64,000 nt of DNA from Stictocephala bisonia (GCA_035578905.1 JAQJVL010000683.1:1-64000); one strand, 5' to 3'. Shown: positions 21,561 to 34,655, numbered from the stretch's first letter. Notes: a model not told the origin generated them from the letters alone. A program made the numbers and translations.

Positions 21561-23766
21561 GTTTTGTTTTTACAAAAATCTAATAATTCAAAGTAAATCA
21601 ATAATATCACAGAATTAAGTGAAAATTAAATTTAAATAATTCTAAAATGTTCTACTAAATCTATTACTTATTTTTTTATTTTTATTACTTCATTTTGTTG
21701 GACGTTATTTTAATGTTGTTGATAGTGTGTTGGAAAATATAAAAACACAGCACTTTTTTGTTCGTTAACCAAATGTTATTAGGCTCAGTGAAAACTTGTA
21801 TATAGTGTATTAAAAACATTATGACTGTCATTAACATGCAACAAATACAAATTTTTTTATTTATATAATCTGATTTAATTTTTTTCCTAACATTCAGTAC
21901 AGTGGATATATGGATGAAATGTAACCTATTATTACGTGTCGACATGAATAAGCCAACTTAAAAAAATACGACTTTCTTCAACTATCAATTAATATTTTAC
22001 CAAACTATAATTATAAACCACCCAGTAAAATAGGGTTCATAAAAAGGTTGACCTAATTTACTCATATTTAAATTTTTAAGTATCATTACCTTTTTCTTAA
22101 TTTATGATTTAACATAAAATTTCAGTATAACTAAGTACTCTTTCCTTTTATTATGAACTACTAATAACGTACAGATTTATACTATAAAATATCGTACATC
22201 TATGTAAGCATGACTCATAAACAAACTAACAACCGAACTACAGCATCGCTAACATAAACTTTGCAGCGCATGTATAATCACCCTAAGGTCACAAGTTGGG
22301 CAAGGGTAACTTACTATAACTGTAATAACATAAACCTTACAAGCACAACTTACACTGTGATGTAACTAAGGTGTTTTCCCATGAGCTACTGTTTGGCTAC
22401 GAATTTAATCACAATTTATTTTTAAATAAATCAAACAAATATGTACTAAGAATATACGTAGTTTAAATGAAGATTTAGTTAATATAAAAAAATAAACTTT
22501 GATAATGTATATTAAAATATTTCCTGTGACACTATGAGACCTTTGTTGGGGTGAATTGTGTAAGAAATTGCTGAAAAATTAAAAATACGTTTCATTAAAA
22601 ATTTAGCATTATTTTGCTTTTAATTGGTGAATATTTCGAAGTTATGTGGAAGGTTAGAGATTTAAGTGTACAAACAACTTTGATGTTGGTTTGTTTTAGA
22701 TTTTCTTATTTTCCTGATTATGGTAAAGATATACAATTTCGAAACGTACGTTTAAATTTTTCAAGCTCGCACAAACAATCTTAGATGTGCAAAATAAGCT
22801 TGTTTGCACATGCTTGTTGCTCATTCTATCTACTACTCTTCCTCAACAACGTGTACGTGAAAAAAGACAACTTTTACTTCCTCCCATATGCATTAGCATA
22901 GAGAAAGTATTGTGATCGTAAAAAAAAATATATTTTTACAAGTTGGTCTAAAAATCTATTTTAGGATCACTTGAACCCAAAAAAGTGTTTTTTTTTTCGA
23001 AAATATTGTTGGTGTCTGTCCAAATATGTGTATTTGCAGTTCACTGCAGACCGGACTGATGGATCAATTTATGAAATATGGTATGGTATGGTGGTATGGT
23101 GGAAATGTAGTATATTAAGCCAATATCACCTGACCGTTTTTTAACTTTTTTTATTTTTTTATTGTTATAGGCTAAAAACATACATACATAGAATTTATTC
23201 AAAAACATCCTAAACGATTTTGGATAAATTTTCAGGAAAGATGTGAATTACAATTTTAAATATTTTAGTAAAAAACCACATGTCTCTAACTTGAATAGTT
23301 TTTAGTTATGGCATAAAACATATTTAGGAATCATACTGGTAATTTTCAAAATTTTGATATTTTAGTGTTTAATATGGGGGAAAGTTTGTGCCAGATCTTT
23401 GGCACTTGTTGGCAATTGTTACCAAACAAATTTATTGGTGTTGACAATTTTACTTATTCCGTAATAGTTGAATAACTAAAAACCTACCACATAATAAATT
23501 ATTGATACATTTGTGAAAGAGGAAATAAATGTCATAACAACTTAATATGTGCAACGACCGACTAATCAACAATATTTACTACTGGTAGCAAGGCTCCCAC
23601 AATCCAGTTATCCCCAGACATATCATTATTGTGTGCAGCCGTCTGTGTTATTCTACTGGCCGAGAAAGCAATTTTATCGCTGAGCCAGCTTATAATTTAG
23701 AGTTATTTATAGATACAATAACAATTTGTAAATGTGTTAAAGCATTTTATTTCACTAAATTTGTTC

Positions 23767-23945
23767 TTTAAACGGGTTAGCAGAACAACGCCACGTGGTT
23801 TGGATTCTTGTAAAGGTGTAGATCTATTAGTTAGTATGGCTGTTGGTTTGTTATATGGTCCTTTCTGACCTAAGCCAGAGTCAGTTAGTAACAAGACTAC
23901 ATAAGTCAACCATACTCACCCTACGCATATATTAAACATTAAAAT
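23767..23945 (+). repeat. Dispersed repeat family R, member in copy 2
   Basis: Counterpart of 7565-7745 with scattered substitutions. Confidence 0.6.
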
Positions 23946-24880
23946 TGTACTTAAAATACGGACAACTTCTATGTCAACACCTCAAATGTGGAATGATAGT
24001 TTGAGTAATAATAATAATCATATATGATCATTATGAATATATTGCAGTAATTAATTGACATTTTTTATACAAGACATAAAATTGTTAATTCCTAATCAGA
24101 TAGAAATGAGTATAAATTAAAAAGTGTCATTCATACATGTAGCTATTTAATGAGTAACCTACTGTCCAGTATGATGTAAAACGAGTTGAAAATTTATTAA
24201 ATTGTGTAATTAAACTGTATATTTAATTACAAAATTTATTAGTCACTAATTTTAACCAAAACTAATATCCTTGACTTATTTACCCAATTAAACAATACAA
24301 ATTTAGCGTATTTTATTTTCAGGAGTTGCTTGTATTTTGGGCTCACACCTGATTAATTATTTCTAAAAAATACTTTTATTTTATTAAACAATTTTTTATT
24401 TATTTTTATCTACTACTCTCAGTCAATTGAAATATTTTCACTCAATGTTTCTCTCTTGGTTATGTTTGTTTTTTATTTTTGTTTTTATATCTAATTTAAT
24501 TAAAGTTATCAACTTGTTTTTGTTTTGGCCCTAGCTCATAATCATTTTATTTTATGAGTTGTTAACTAATTCCATTCCATGTTCCATGCTTTTTATATGT
24601 ATATAAAATGTAACTTTTCATTTTCTCAGGCTAGAATGTAGGTATTTTATTCTTCTATCTTTATTACTTCTCATTAAAGGCATTACTTATTAAACCTAAT
24701 GTTGTCTGATAATTTTTTTCTTTTTCACTCTCAGCCCAATTGAGTTATTCTACTTTATTTACCATCTTATAATAGCGGAGTTTTTTCTTCTTGAGAAGTA
24801 TTATTTTTATGAATTTTTTTTTCACTTTAAGGGCTGTTTTATTTTATTAAGAGTTTACTTATTGCCATTAGGTAGAAAAG

Positions 24881-25216
24881 CAATACAAGTGAACCTCATA
24901 CAACACAAGTGAACCTCATACAACACACGTGAACCTCATACAACACAAGTGAACCTCATACAACACAAGTGAACCTCATACACCGCAAGTTAATTACAAT
25001 ATGTATAAATTACAAGTTAAGAATTAATAAATTTTTTTTGAACGATCTCAGTAAACCAAAATTAACTGCCTTACAACTGCAAGCTAAATTAATTTTATTT
25101 TCCTCTTGACCAAAGAAGGCTAACGTGGTTTATCAGAATTAATTACAAAAATATTTGTAGATTTTGTACTATTATTGTAAAAGATTTGTGTTGTGTGACG
25201 TTTACTTCTATTGTAT
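24881..25216. mobile_element. MITE, copy 2, with expanded terminal repeat
   Basis: Counterpart of the MITE at 8662. Its left terminal repeat contains five tandem copies of a 20-bp unit (GAACCTCATACAACACAAGT) at 24882-24980, where copy 1 has one. This makes the left arm longer than the right arm. Confidence 0.75.
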
Positions 25217-25815
25217 TTATTTTATTTGTTCGACAACAATTTGTATCTTAAAATTCTTAAAAAACTGTTGTTTCTAATTCGTTTTGTTCCAAATTTCTTT
25301 TGTTTTATATTTATTTATAACTTCACAAAATATTTTAACTATGAAGCACTTATTATTTTCAGTTTGTAATCAGATATTTGGGAACTACACATTTGACTTT
25401 TTTTCGGATTGTGTCTAAACATTCCTTTTATTCCACTTTTTTAGTATTTCAATTTGATTTATTAATAAGAGAGTATTTATCTTTAGGTGAAACTGCAAAA
25501 TCTTTGGCACAAGCTTGTCAATCCTTATGAATTTATAATTTTAGATGATTTTGTTCTTGGAGTAACTATTTAAATCTGCTGTAATTATGAGTAAAGTTCA
25601 TATCTTTGTCCTAAATCACTGAAAAGTTTGTCGAAACTAATATTACGGACATAAATTACGAGTTGCAAAATTAGTTCTCAGTAACCAACTTTCAACTCAA
25701 GATGTGCCCAACAAAGTAAACAGTGTCCCTCTTTCACCCAAGATTTGTTGTTTTAATTATACCATTAATAAAACATTAATTAGTTTTGAATTATAAACAG
25801 TTAGAATGCTATCGG

Positions 25816-26118
25816 TACAATGAAATTGATGCACCCTCCCATCCAAAAACGTACAGTTCTATTAACCCACCTGCTCACCTATACAAGTACAGTGATATTG
25901 ATCCATCCTCCCATCCAAAAACGTACAGTTCTATTAACCCACCTGCTCACCTATACAAGTACAGTGATATTGATCCATCCTCCCATCCAAAGACGTAAAG
26001 TTCTATTAACCCACCTGCTCACCTATACAAGTACAGTGATATTGATGCATCCTCCCATCCAAAGACGTACAGTTCTATTAACCCACCTGCTCACCTATAC
26101 AAGTACAGTGGTATTGAC
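25816..26118 (-). repeat. 36-bp satellite, 72-bp dimer form (about 4 dimers)
   Basis: Counterpart of 9526-9755 with one additional 72-bp dimer. Dimers are nearly identical within the array. Two overlapping frames remain open (starting near 25786 and 25820), both simple products of the 3-divisible period. Confidence 0.85.
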
Positions 26119-26546
26119 AACTGTTTGTTGATTTCACGACCCAAACAAATTATAAATAACATAACATGTAAATACAGATGTTTCTTTCTTTTACACACAT
26201 TTTTTAGTGTACTATTCTTTTTCTGAGAACAATACACAGGCAATTGTGGTGACGGATTTGAAAAGATGTTATATATAACTATGAAACGTTATTGCTTATA
26301 ATACATAAGTTATTTCTATACAGTATAATAGATAAATATCAATATAAGAAAAGTGAACTAAAAACCCTTAATCAAATTTTTTTTAAATGTATATGAGAAA
26401 CTAATTGAAGAAATTTTCTTCAACCGTAATCTAAAATGGAAAACTCTAAGTAATTGATAGTCTATAATTCCGTTTTACTAGATTATTATTTGCTCTTAAA
26501 ACAACTCAATAACTGTTGACAGTAAAACGTCTTAGCAGTTTAGCAT

Positions 26547-26826
26547 AACTATTGTATCTCTCTCTAGCTATTGTATCTCTCTCTAGATATTGTATCTCTA
26601 TCTAGCTATTGTATTTCTCTCTAGCTATTGTATCTCTCTCTAGCTATTGTATCTCTCTCTGGCTACTGTATCTCTCTCTAGCTACTGTATCTCTCTCTAG
26701 CTATTGTATCTCTCTCTAGCTATTGTATCTCTCTCTAGCTATTGTATCTCTCTCTAGCTACTGTATCTCTCTCTAGCTATTGTAACTCCCTCTAGCTATT
26801 GTATCTCTGTCTAGCTTTTGTATTTC
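26547..26826 (+). repeat. CT-rich 19-bp minisatellite array, copy 2
   Basis: About 15 units with the same consensus as the 2.3-kb array in copy 1 but without its higher-order TATATAGCTACTG variant series. No LINE inside. Preceded and followed by the same flanks as the copy-1 array. Confidence 0.92.
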
Positions 26827-27064
26827 TCTCTTCTGTTATGGTATAAGCCTCTGCGAAAACTCTTCTATTTTGAATTATTTTCCGACCTCAAATAATATCA
26901 ATGAGAATAATTATTTATTAGCACAAACACTTCCTATTAACCTCATTTTGAATCCAAACAATTACGAACCGTTCCAGCTATTTTAACTAAACACTAGCAG
27001 CGTTTGTTTATAAAAACAAACCATTGTTTAAACATGAAACATTAACCATAGTATTAAACTAGAA

Positions 27065-27185
27065 TGACATAGTAAAGACTACCCAAATAAGATTAACACT
27101 ACATGGAAATGTTGTTCGTTACATGGGTATTAAAATCTGTAATCATCTGGCCAATACAATAAAAGAAAGTTATAATTTTCCTTTA
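27065..27185 (+). pseudogene. LINE RT C-terminal relic, copy 2
   Basis: Counterpart of the fragment at 17573-17680 with the same YMGIKICNHLANTIKES reading, followed by a 3-bp or larger indel before the GGAGCGGCCGTAG segment. Confidence 0.4.
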
Positions 27186-27198
27186 TTGGAGCGGCCGT

Positions 27199-27287
27199 AG
27201 ATCTCTCTCTAACTATTGTATCTCTCTCTAGCTATTGTATCTCTATCTAGCTATTGTATCTCTATCTAGCTATTGTATTTCTCTCCT
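27199..27287 (+). repeat. Short CT-rich minisatellite block, copy 2
   Basis: Four to five units, one more than at 17697-17763, running into the SINE head. Confidence 0.8.
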
Positions 27288-27482
27288 CAGTTATGGTATA
27301 AGCCAGGGGCTAAGGCGCTGGCTGGCTTGCCACGCTGCCGGTCTGGGTTCGATTCCCGATGTTACCATTAATAGATTGCCCTGCCGCTCCCGTGGTTCGG
27401 AAGTCACGTTAAAGCCGATGGTCCCCAGGTTGTGTTAGAGAAAGCTCCATAGCCCTAACTTCGCCTGGTAAAATAAGACAAT
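27288..27482 (+). mobile_element. tRNA-derived SINE, family B, copy 2
   Basis: Counterpart of 17764-17962, with box A at about 27302-27321, box B GGTTCGATTCC at 27346-27356, and the same CCTGGTAAAATAAGACAATC end. Substitutions in the tail hairpin region (GAAAGCTCCATAGCCC) weaken the stem relative to copy 1. Confidence 0.85.
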
Positions 27483-30269
27483 CTTTAACTTTAATCTCTA
27501 ATTCTGATCCCTAAATCTTTAATTTTATTACACCCTATATATATTTGTTGTGTAATAAAATTAAAAACTGAGTACCCTTAACATTTTTTATTAAAACTGA
27601 TTCACGCAACATGTTTCAACTTTATGGTCAAGTGTAAATTAAATAATTAAATTAAGTATATATTAATTCTTTAAATAAAATTGTAAAACCTGTGGTTTTT
27701 ATAAATATTGATGAATATGGTAAATTAAAAATCAAATTTATATTACTAAAAACTAGTATGTTTTCTCACACTGGAGATTGTTTTCATTTTAGGACAAAGT
27801 TACTAGTTTCAGAAATGAAATTAACTTAGAATGTTTAACTTAGAATGATAAAATAGTAGCTTGAACTATACTGTAAAACTCCTTCTCATCCCAACAATAA
27901 AAATAAAAACACAAACAAAGAACCATATTTTCCAAAACAATTTTACCAACGGAAACTATATTTTATCAATCTATCTGATTCAATCTCTTGGTAAATGTAC
28001 AGTGTCAAAATTACTCAAATTAGTTATTTTAAGGCACAGAATGTGTACCAAATTGTAAATTTCAGCGTGAATTAAATGGGAATTCACACATTATTATGAC
28101 TGGTTCGTCGGGTACATAGCTTTAAACTACAAACTAAGATATAAGACAAATTTAGGTAAATAAAGTTATCACTACATGTTTTTTATTTAATGTTTATAAG
28201 AATATCAGTTTAACCGGGGTTTATTTATAAACATTGACATTTCATAAAAATAAAATTGAACTATTACAAGAAGTATTTTAACATTATACACGTATATTAG
28301 TTATATAAATATAAATTCAGTTCATGTTACAAATACAAATAAGACTATAAATTGTTTGGTAGGTTTTTACTTATTTCAATTATTTTATTTAGTCGTTATT
28401 TTATTATTCTAATATTAATCCAAGAACTTATCCCAGTTTATTAGCTATGTAGTGTTTCATTACAAATATTTACTTTATCATATTATCTTTTTTATATAAG
28501 TAACGATAATTAAACTATTCCTCTAGTAAACATCTAATTTAAAATTTGCTGTTTTATTTTACATATTTCAAATATATGTTACTATGCCATACAATAAATT
28601 GGTTTTCTACATTATACACACATTAATTGTACTATTGTAATGGAACCTAATTTTTAAAGCTTTGAAATATTCGTAAAAAGTTTGTTATTTAAAATTACCA
28701 TTGATAATAATGTAAAAAATCTATAACTGATTAAAGCACCAACATAGATTATATAAATACTTTAATAATTATTATTTTAATGTCAAAAATTTTTTATTCT
28801 GGAGTCTTAATATTTTAAGGATACACTATCTCTATCCCAAATAAGTATAAAATCATGAATAAAAAATAAATTTGTTACTATGAATATAATTATAATCTTA
28901 AATATTATTGTAATATGATACCTGGGTATTGACTAATGTATTTCAAATTACGCCATGTAATTAAACTCGGTATTGCCAAAAGCACTGCGTAGAGTGTTTC
29001 AACTGACGAGAATATCTCATCCACTGTATTCCCTTGCCCACGCTAAAGTGAGTTTCCAAGTTAGTTCTAAACGGCAGTTTGTATCACATGGGTTCACTCT
29101 GCCATCACAGCTGTTTGTAAACTTTCGCTCCTGAATATGAACGTTTATTCAAAACACTTAATTATATTTCTCTTCTAAACCATTTTTATATATCTCTATT
29201 TGTTTATAAATAAAACTTCCGTATGTACACAAAACTCGAAAAATAGCGGATGGACTAACTGGAAATGTTTATAAAATATAACATCTATATACAAAAGTGT
29301 TTTTATATATTTTTACTTCTTAAAATATATAAAATTCAGCATTTCAAGCACGTCCCAAACTACTTACTCCTCAAAAATTAGAATAGATAAATGTCAGTGC
29401 TGAAAAAGTTGTAACCAGCTGTTTGAAAAATACAAATTATATCTAAATCATGACCTGTAGATTTAATATTGTGAGCAGATGATTTTTTATTTATTATAAA
29501 AAATCACTATTCAAGATAAAATCAAGTAAATATACCTTTATTTTTCTATCTAAAAACCTCGGCAACACCACATGTTTGAGAGTTTTGTTAGTATTTTTAA
29601 ATGAATTAAATACATACTGTATTATTCATTCAAAAAAGCATATTTTAATTCATTTACTTCTATAAAATAATTTGATGCGTTCATTGTCCTTGATTTAAAA
29701 AATATTTTATTACACACAGTACAATAATATTCTGTGAATGTTTACCTAGGAGGAGTATTGGTTAGAAAAATGTTTGAGGACAATCATAAACTAAAACAAG
29801 CAATATCAAAGCTTGAGGTTATTCAGAATTTTGACAATAGTGAATTGAGATACTATTGAATTAATTGTTCAGATTGGCTGAATATTCAGTTAGTGGAAGC
29901 TACTTACATTTTCTAATTTTTTTCCTTTTTTTACAGACCAAGTGTTGTGTAACGCTGTACATATTCTTTAACATTATCATTTCGTTAGATTGTATATTAT
30001 CTATCTTCACGTGATTCTTGGTGCGATCACTTAGAATCGTAAACAATTATGAAAATTACCGAAAATAGTTACATAACTGTTTAATATTTTTTAAACCACT
30101 TGAGATAAATATACAATCATAAGTTTACATAAATAGAATATACCTACCATATCGTTTTTTATGTGGCGCCTTTTATGATACATTTAATTTAGACATAAAT
30201 AATAAATAAACGCACTTATAAAATAAGCCTATATGGATTTTGGAACCTCTGCTTACGTTGGAACAGTTT

Positions 30270-30390
30270 TTTGAGAAAAGTGGAAAATTGTGAGAAAAGT
30301 TGAAAATTTTGAGAAAAGTTGAAAATTTTGAGGAAAGTAAAAAATTTCGAAAAAAGTCAAAAAATTTGAGAAAAGTCGAAAATTCAGTTT
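30270..30390. repeat. A-rich 19-bp minisatellite, copy 2
   Basis: About five to six units of GAGAAAAGTTGAAAATTTT, contracted relative to copy 1 (21365-21560) and ending in diverged units with GTCAAAAAATTTG. Confidence 0.85.
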
Positions 30391-31483
30391 TGTTTTTACA
30401 AAAATCTAATAATTCAAAGTAAATCAATAATATCACAATATTAAGTGAAAATTAAATTTAAATAATTCTAAAATGTTCTACTAAATCTATTACTTATTTT
30501 TTTATTTTTATTACTTCATTTTGTTGGACGTTATTTTAATGTTGTTGATAGTGTGTTGGAAAATATAAAAACACAGCACTTTTTTGTTTGTTAACTAAAT
30601 TTTATTAGGCTCAGTGAAAACTTTTATATAGTGTATTAAAATCATTATGACTGTCATTAACATGCAACAAATACAAAATTTTTTTATTTATATAATCTGA
30701 TTTAATTTTTTTCCTAACATTCAGTACAGTGGATACATGGATGAAATGTAACCTATTATTACGTGCCGACTTAAAAAAATACGACTTTCTTCAACTGTCA
30801 GTTAATATTTTACCAAACTACAATTACAAGACAACTTGTAAAATAAGTTTCATAAAAATATTGACCTAATTTACTCATATTTAAATTTTTAAGTATCATT
30901 ACCTTTTTCTTAATTTATGATTCAACATAAAATGTCAGTATAACTAAGTACTCTTTCCTTTTATTATGAACTACTATTAACGTACAGATTTATACTATAA
31001 AATATTGTACATCTATGTAAGCATGACTCATAAATAAACTAATAACTGAACTACAGCATCGCTAACATAAACTTTGCAGCGCATGTATAATCACCCTAAG
31101 GTCACAAGTTGGGCAAGGGTAACCTACTATAACTGTAATAACATAAAGTTTACAAGCACAACTTACACTGTGATGTAACTAAGGTATTTTCCCATGAGCT
31201 ACTGTTTGGCTACGAATTTAATCACAATTTATTTGAAAATAAATCAAACAAATATGTAATAAGAATATACGTAGTTTAAATGAAAATGTAGTTAATATAT
31301 AAAAATAAATTATGATAATGTATAATTAAATATTTCCTGTGACACTATGAGACCTTTGTTGGAGTGAATTGTTTAAGAAATTGCTGAACAATTAAAAATA
31401 CGTTTCATTAAAGATTTTGCATTATTTTGCTTTTAATTGGTGAACATTTCGAAGTTATGTGGAAGGTTAGAGATTTAAGTGTA

Positions 31484-32204
31484 TTTATTAATTATATTTA
31501 CAGTCATAAAACACTCTTTCCAGCTAAAACATGTCATGTTTAGTACATACAAAATATAACAATTAACCATGTAACATACAGAATAGCTTATGTAACAAAA
31601 CAGTTAATCGACCTTATCCGTTAATTCAATACCACTACTTTTTTAACGCAATTACGGTTAGGTTAGGTTAGGTTAGGTTAGGTGGGTATTTTAAAGTTTA
31701 TCACAAATTGGTAAATACAATGATTGAATTACCACCGAATGCGCTCTCCGTGTGTGGATCTTGGATCCCGTATACGAACAAAACTCACAAACTAGGCTAA
31801 TATAGCTATAAATATGTACTTACAGTAATATCCCAAATAAATACCAAAATAGGGTTTTGCGGATTATCCTAAGATAACCTAGGAGTAGTCTTCTTTTCCT
31901 CTTTACATTTAGTTAAATAATTTAAAAATTCAAAATCTTTTCAATTTTAAAATCTCCAGACTTTTCTATGTTAGAGGTGGAAATAAAGGCTCAAATTGAA
32001 TACATTACAAAACAAGACGTAATTACAAAAGAACTTTTATAAAACCTAAAGTCAATAAATTTATTTTTTAAGTAATCGTTTTATAAAATAGTCCAAATCA
32101 TTTCAATTAGCTTCCGAAAAAATAAAGGAATACAAAACTGTTTCAATATTCTGCAAACGATTGAAGAATTGGTTGTTTAGTCAATACGTTTAGAATTGGT
32201 TGAA
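31484..32204. other. AT-rich non-coding DNA with interstitial TTAGG
   Basis: Single-copy sequence right of the duplication. Apart from the TTAGG run at 31656-31684 I recognise nothing. Confidence 0.5.
31656..31684 (+). repeat. Interstitial TTAGG run
   Basis: Five to six GGTTA units, preceded by GCAATTACGG and followed by GGTGGGT. The 47993-48013 run has the matching flanks GCAATCACGG and AGATGGC on its minus strand, so the run is part of a longer dispersed repeat. Confidence 0.85.
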
Positions 32205-32552
32205 GTTTAAATTCAATACGTTAAATTCTTGCAAGATATAGTTAATTATATAAACTCACAAAATTGCTGACGAAATTATTTAAACTCGTAAATTTATTAA
32301 TATTAATTTATTTCGTGTCATTAAACTAAATACCTTAATCAAGCGTTTTAATTAGGATTATTAAGACAATTGTGAATTGATAATGACAATGACGTTTTCA
32401 TAATGGGAGCTAGATAAGTCTTTTATGAACGTCACTAAGAACCAACATAATTCATAAGTGTAATCGAAACAATGGCACTGATAACGGATTGACAAATCGT
32501 TCCAAATGAAGCACAATCAGCTTACCATTAACAAGAGATTTATAACTCACAC
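32205..32552 (+). repeat. Direct repeat pair, left member
   Basis: About 330 bp aligning with 34314-34655 in the same orientation, including identical stretches such as ATTCATAAGTGTAATCGAAA and ACGGATTGACAAATCGTTCC. Identity is moderate with several indels, so this is an old duplication or two copies of a dispersed element. No coding capacity. Confidence 0.8.
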
Positions 32553-33660
32553 TTGAAAATATGCATTTCTTAAGCCAGTTCATACGATAGTCCGTGAGTT
32601 CACATATTTTTAATATTAAAGCTTAGCAGTAGAATTTGCGAATCGTATTACTTTTACTACAAATAAAGTTGTGTCAAAAAATATTGTAGTAAAATAACAA
32701 TGAATAAGTTATTTGTCAATTTGTGTGTGTTAAATTGTTGCGAGGAACTGCCGATCAACGTGATAATAACAGAGGCCTAGAACTCAACACCTATTATGTT
32801 CTGTACTGTGCATTATCTTTTGAGCATTTATCCACAATAACTGGTTCCGTGGCTAGATTATTTCCTAGTAAATGTCATGTCATAATGTACTGTCTTTTAA
32901 AAAGTTTATGCATTTATTATTTCATATTATCACAATATATATTGGAAAATTAATTTATTACTATTTGCTAAACTCATATAAAATGAAAACACAAAACTAC
33001 AACTAACCTCGTTATTGTTTCGTTAAAATGAGGATAAATTTATTTATAGTGAAACTGTCCTTTTTAAAGATAGAATTAAAAGCCACAGTTTAAATGCCAA
33101 AAATGGTGTGTGTAAATTACCATTTTTAGCATTCATTCAAAGTTACTTGGGAAAGCTTTTATAACTTTCCTCATTAGCAACTTCTGTGACTTAAAAATTA
33201 CCAAAACCAAGAAGCTGGTACAGGATTTTATTAGTAAAATACCACTTCTAGCGTAACCTTATTTTTACTTCCATTCAAATAAATTTTCAAACGCGTCTTA
33301 TATTATTTATATATTATAAAACAATAATCATTCGTTTTTTAAGCGGATGAACTTTAATTTCATTGTAATTATTCGCCAAGTAAATATGTAAATATTTTCT
33401 TATACACATTAACCTAACTATTAGGAATATAAGATTATATTGAGGTTTTATTTCTAAACTGTGGTTTTAACTATATCAAAACAAATGATGAACACTTAAG
33501 CAATTGGATTACATCTCGCTTAATAGTTTCTTTATTTAATCCACAACTTGATTTCAGAGTGCTCTTGCATTAGATGCTAGGATGAGCTTGAATTATAGGT
33601 CCAATGGCAAGACGGAGTTACGAAGCAGCACCTTAAAAGGGTATTACACGTAATGACTTA

Positions 33661-34080
33661 CGAGCATGTCCACATCAGCATGCTGACGAGCATGTCCTCC
33701 AGTGTGATAAGGAGGTTTTTAACGTAGACATGCTTGTTAATGATGTGGACTTGCTCATGAGCATCCCATCACTTTGATGTCTGGTACTTTCCCACGAGCA
33801 TGTCGACATCAGCATGCTGACGAGCATGTCCTACAGTGTGATAAGGGGTTTTTTAACGTAGACATGCTTGTTAATGATGTGGACTTTCTCGTAAACATCT
33901 CATCAGTTTGATGTCTGGTACTTTCCCACGAGCATGTTAACATCAGCATGCTGACGAGCATGTCCTCCAGTGTGATAAGGGGTTTTTTAACGTAGACATG
34001 CTTGTTAATGATGTGGACTTTCTCGTAAACATCTCATCAGTTTGATGCCTGGTACTTTCCCACGAGCATGTCCCCGGCCT
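33661..34080. repeat. 134-bp tandem repeat, about 3 units, with self-complementary parts
   Basis: Units begin at CGAGCATGT near 33661, 33795, 33929 and (partial) 34063. Each contains the palindrome TCAGCATGCTGA and two sequences that pair with each other (GACGAGCATGTCC and GACATGCTTGT...ATGTGGAC), so each can fold. The minus-strand 64-codon frame is a by-product. This may be a MITE-derived satellite. Confidence 0.85.
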
Positions 34081-34313
34081 AATATGTATTTCAGAAATTC
34101 CACGTAAACTTAGCCTACTGCCCATGCGCGCCTCCATTTACCTGCCAATGGCACCAAACTGCAATTTTAATCGTATTTCCACAGGCCGTAACTGAAATAC
34201 ACCATTAAACTTCAAGAGGTTGTTCCTTAGTTCAAGAAAAACCAAAAACATCCTGTAAGCATATGGCCAAAAATGCATCCTTGTCTGTCTGTCTGTCTGT
34301 TTTAAAGTTTAAG

Positions 34314-34655
34314 TTCATACGTTAAATTCTTTAAAATATAATTAATTACATAAAGCCACAAAATAGCTGACAAAATTATTATAACTCGTGAATATTAATT
34401 TATGTTGTGTCATTAAATTAAATACCTTAATCACATGTTTTAATTACGATTTATAAGACAATTGTGAATTGATATTGACAATGAAAACTTTATAAAGAAA
34501 TTAATGGAAGCTAGATAAGCCTTTTATGAACGTCACTAAGAGCCAACATAATTCATAAGTGTAATCGAAACTGTGGCACTAATAACGGATTGACAAATCG
34601 TTCCAAATGAAGCACCATCAGCTTACAATTAACGAGAGATTTATAACACCTCTGC
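34314..34655 (+). repeat. Direct repeat pair, right member
   Basis: Counterpart of 32205-32552, about 2.1 kb away in the same orientation. Confidence 0.8.

Larger units (their letters stand above)
6472..22670 (+). repeat. Tandem segmental duplication, copy 1 (expanded)
   Basis: The sequence from CAAACAACTTTGATGTTGG at 6473 matches the sequence starting at 22671, and both run collinearly to AGGTTAGAGATTTAAGTGTA, which ends at 22670 and 31483. Copy 1 is about 16.2 kb against 8.8 kb for copy 2. The excess is a full-length LINE (about 4.9 kb), expansion of the CT-rich minisatellite, and an extra block at 19137-19720. Identity varies along the unit: the first 250 bp differ at about one position by eye, other segments differ by several percent plus indels. 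The junction shows at most 1-2 bp of microhomology. Confidence 0.95.
22671..31483 (+). repeat. Tandem segmental duplication, copy 2 (compact)
   Basis: Collinear with 6472-22670 in direct orientation. It starts directly at the end of copy 1 with no spacer and ends where the sequence changes from TTTAAGTGTA to unrelated TTTATTAATT. It lacks the LINE and the 19137-19720 module, has a much shorter CT array, but has extra 72-bp satellite dimers and an expanded 20-bp repeat in its MITE. Confidence 0.95.

Noticed and set aside
31656..31684. True telomere or chromosome end
   Set aside because: Only a few units, with non-telomeric DNA on both sides.
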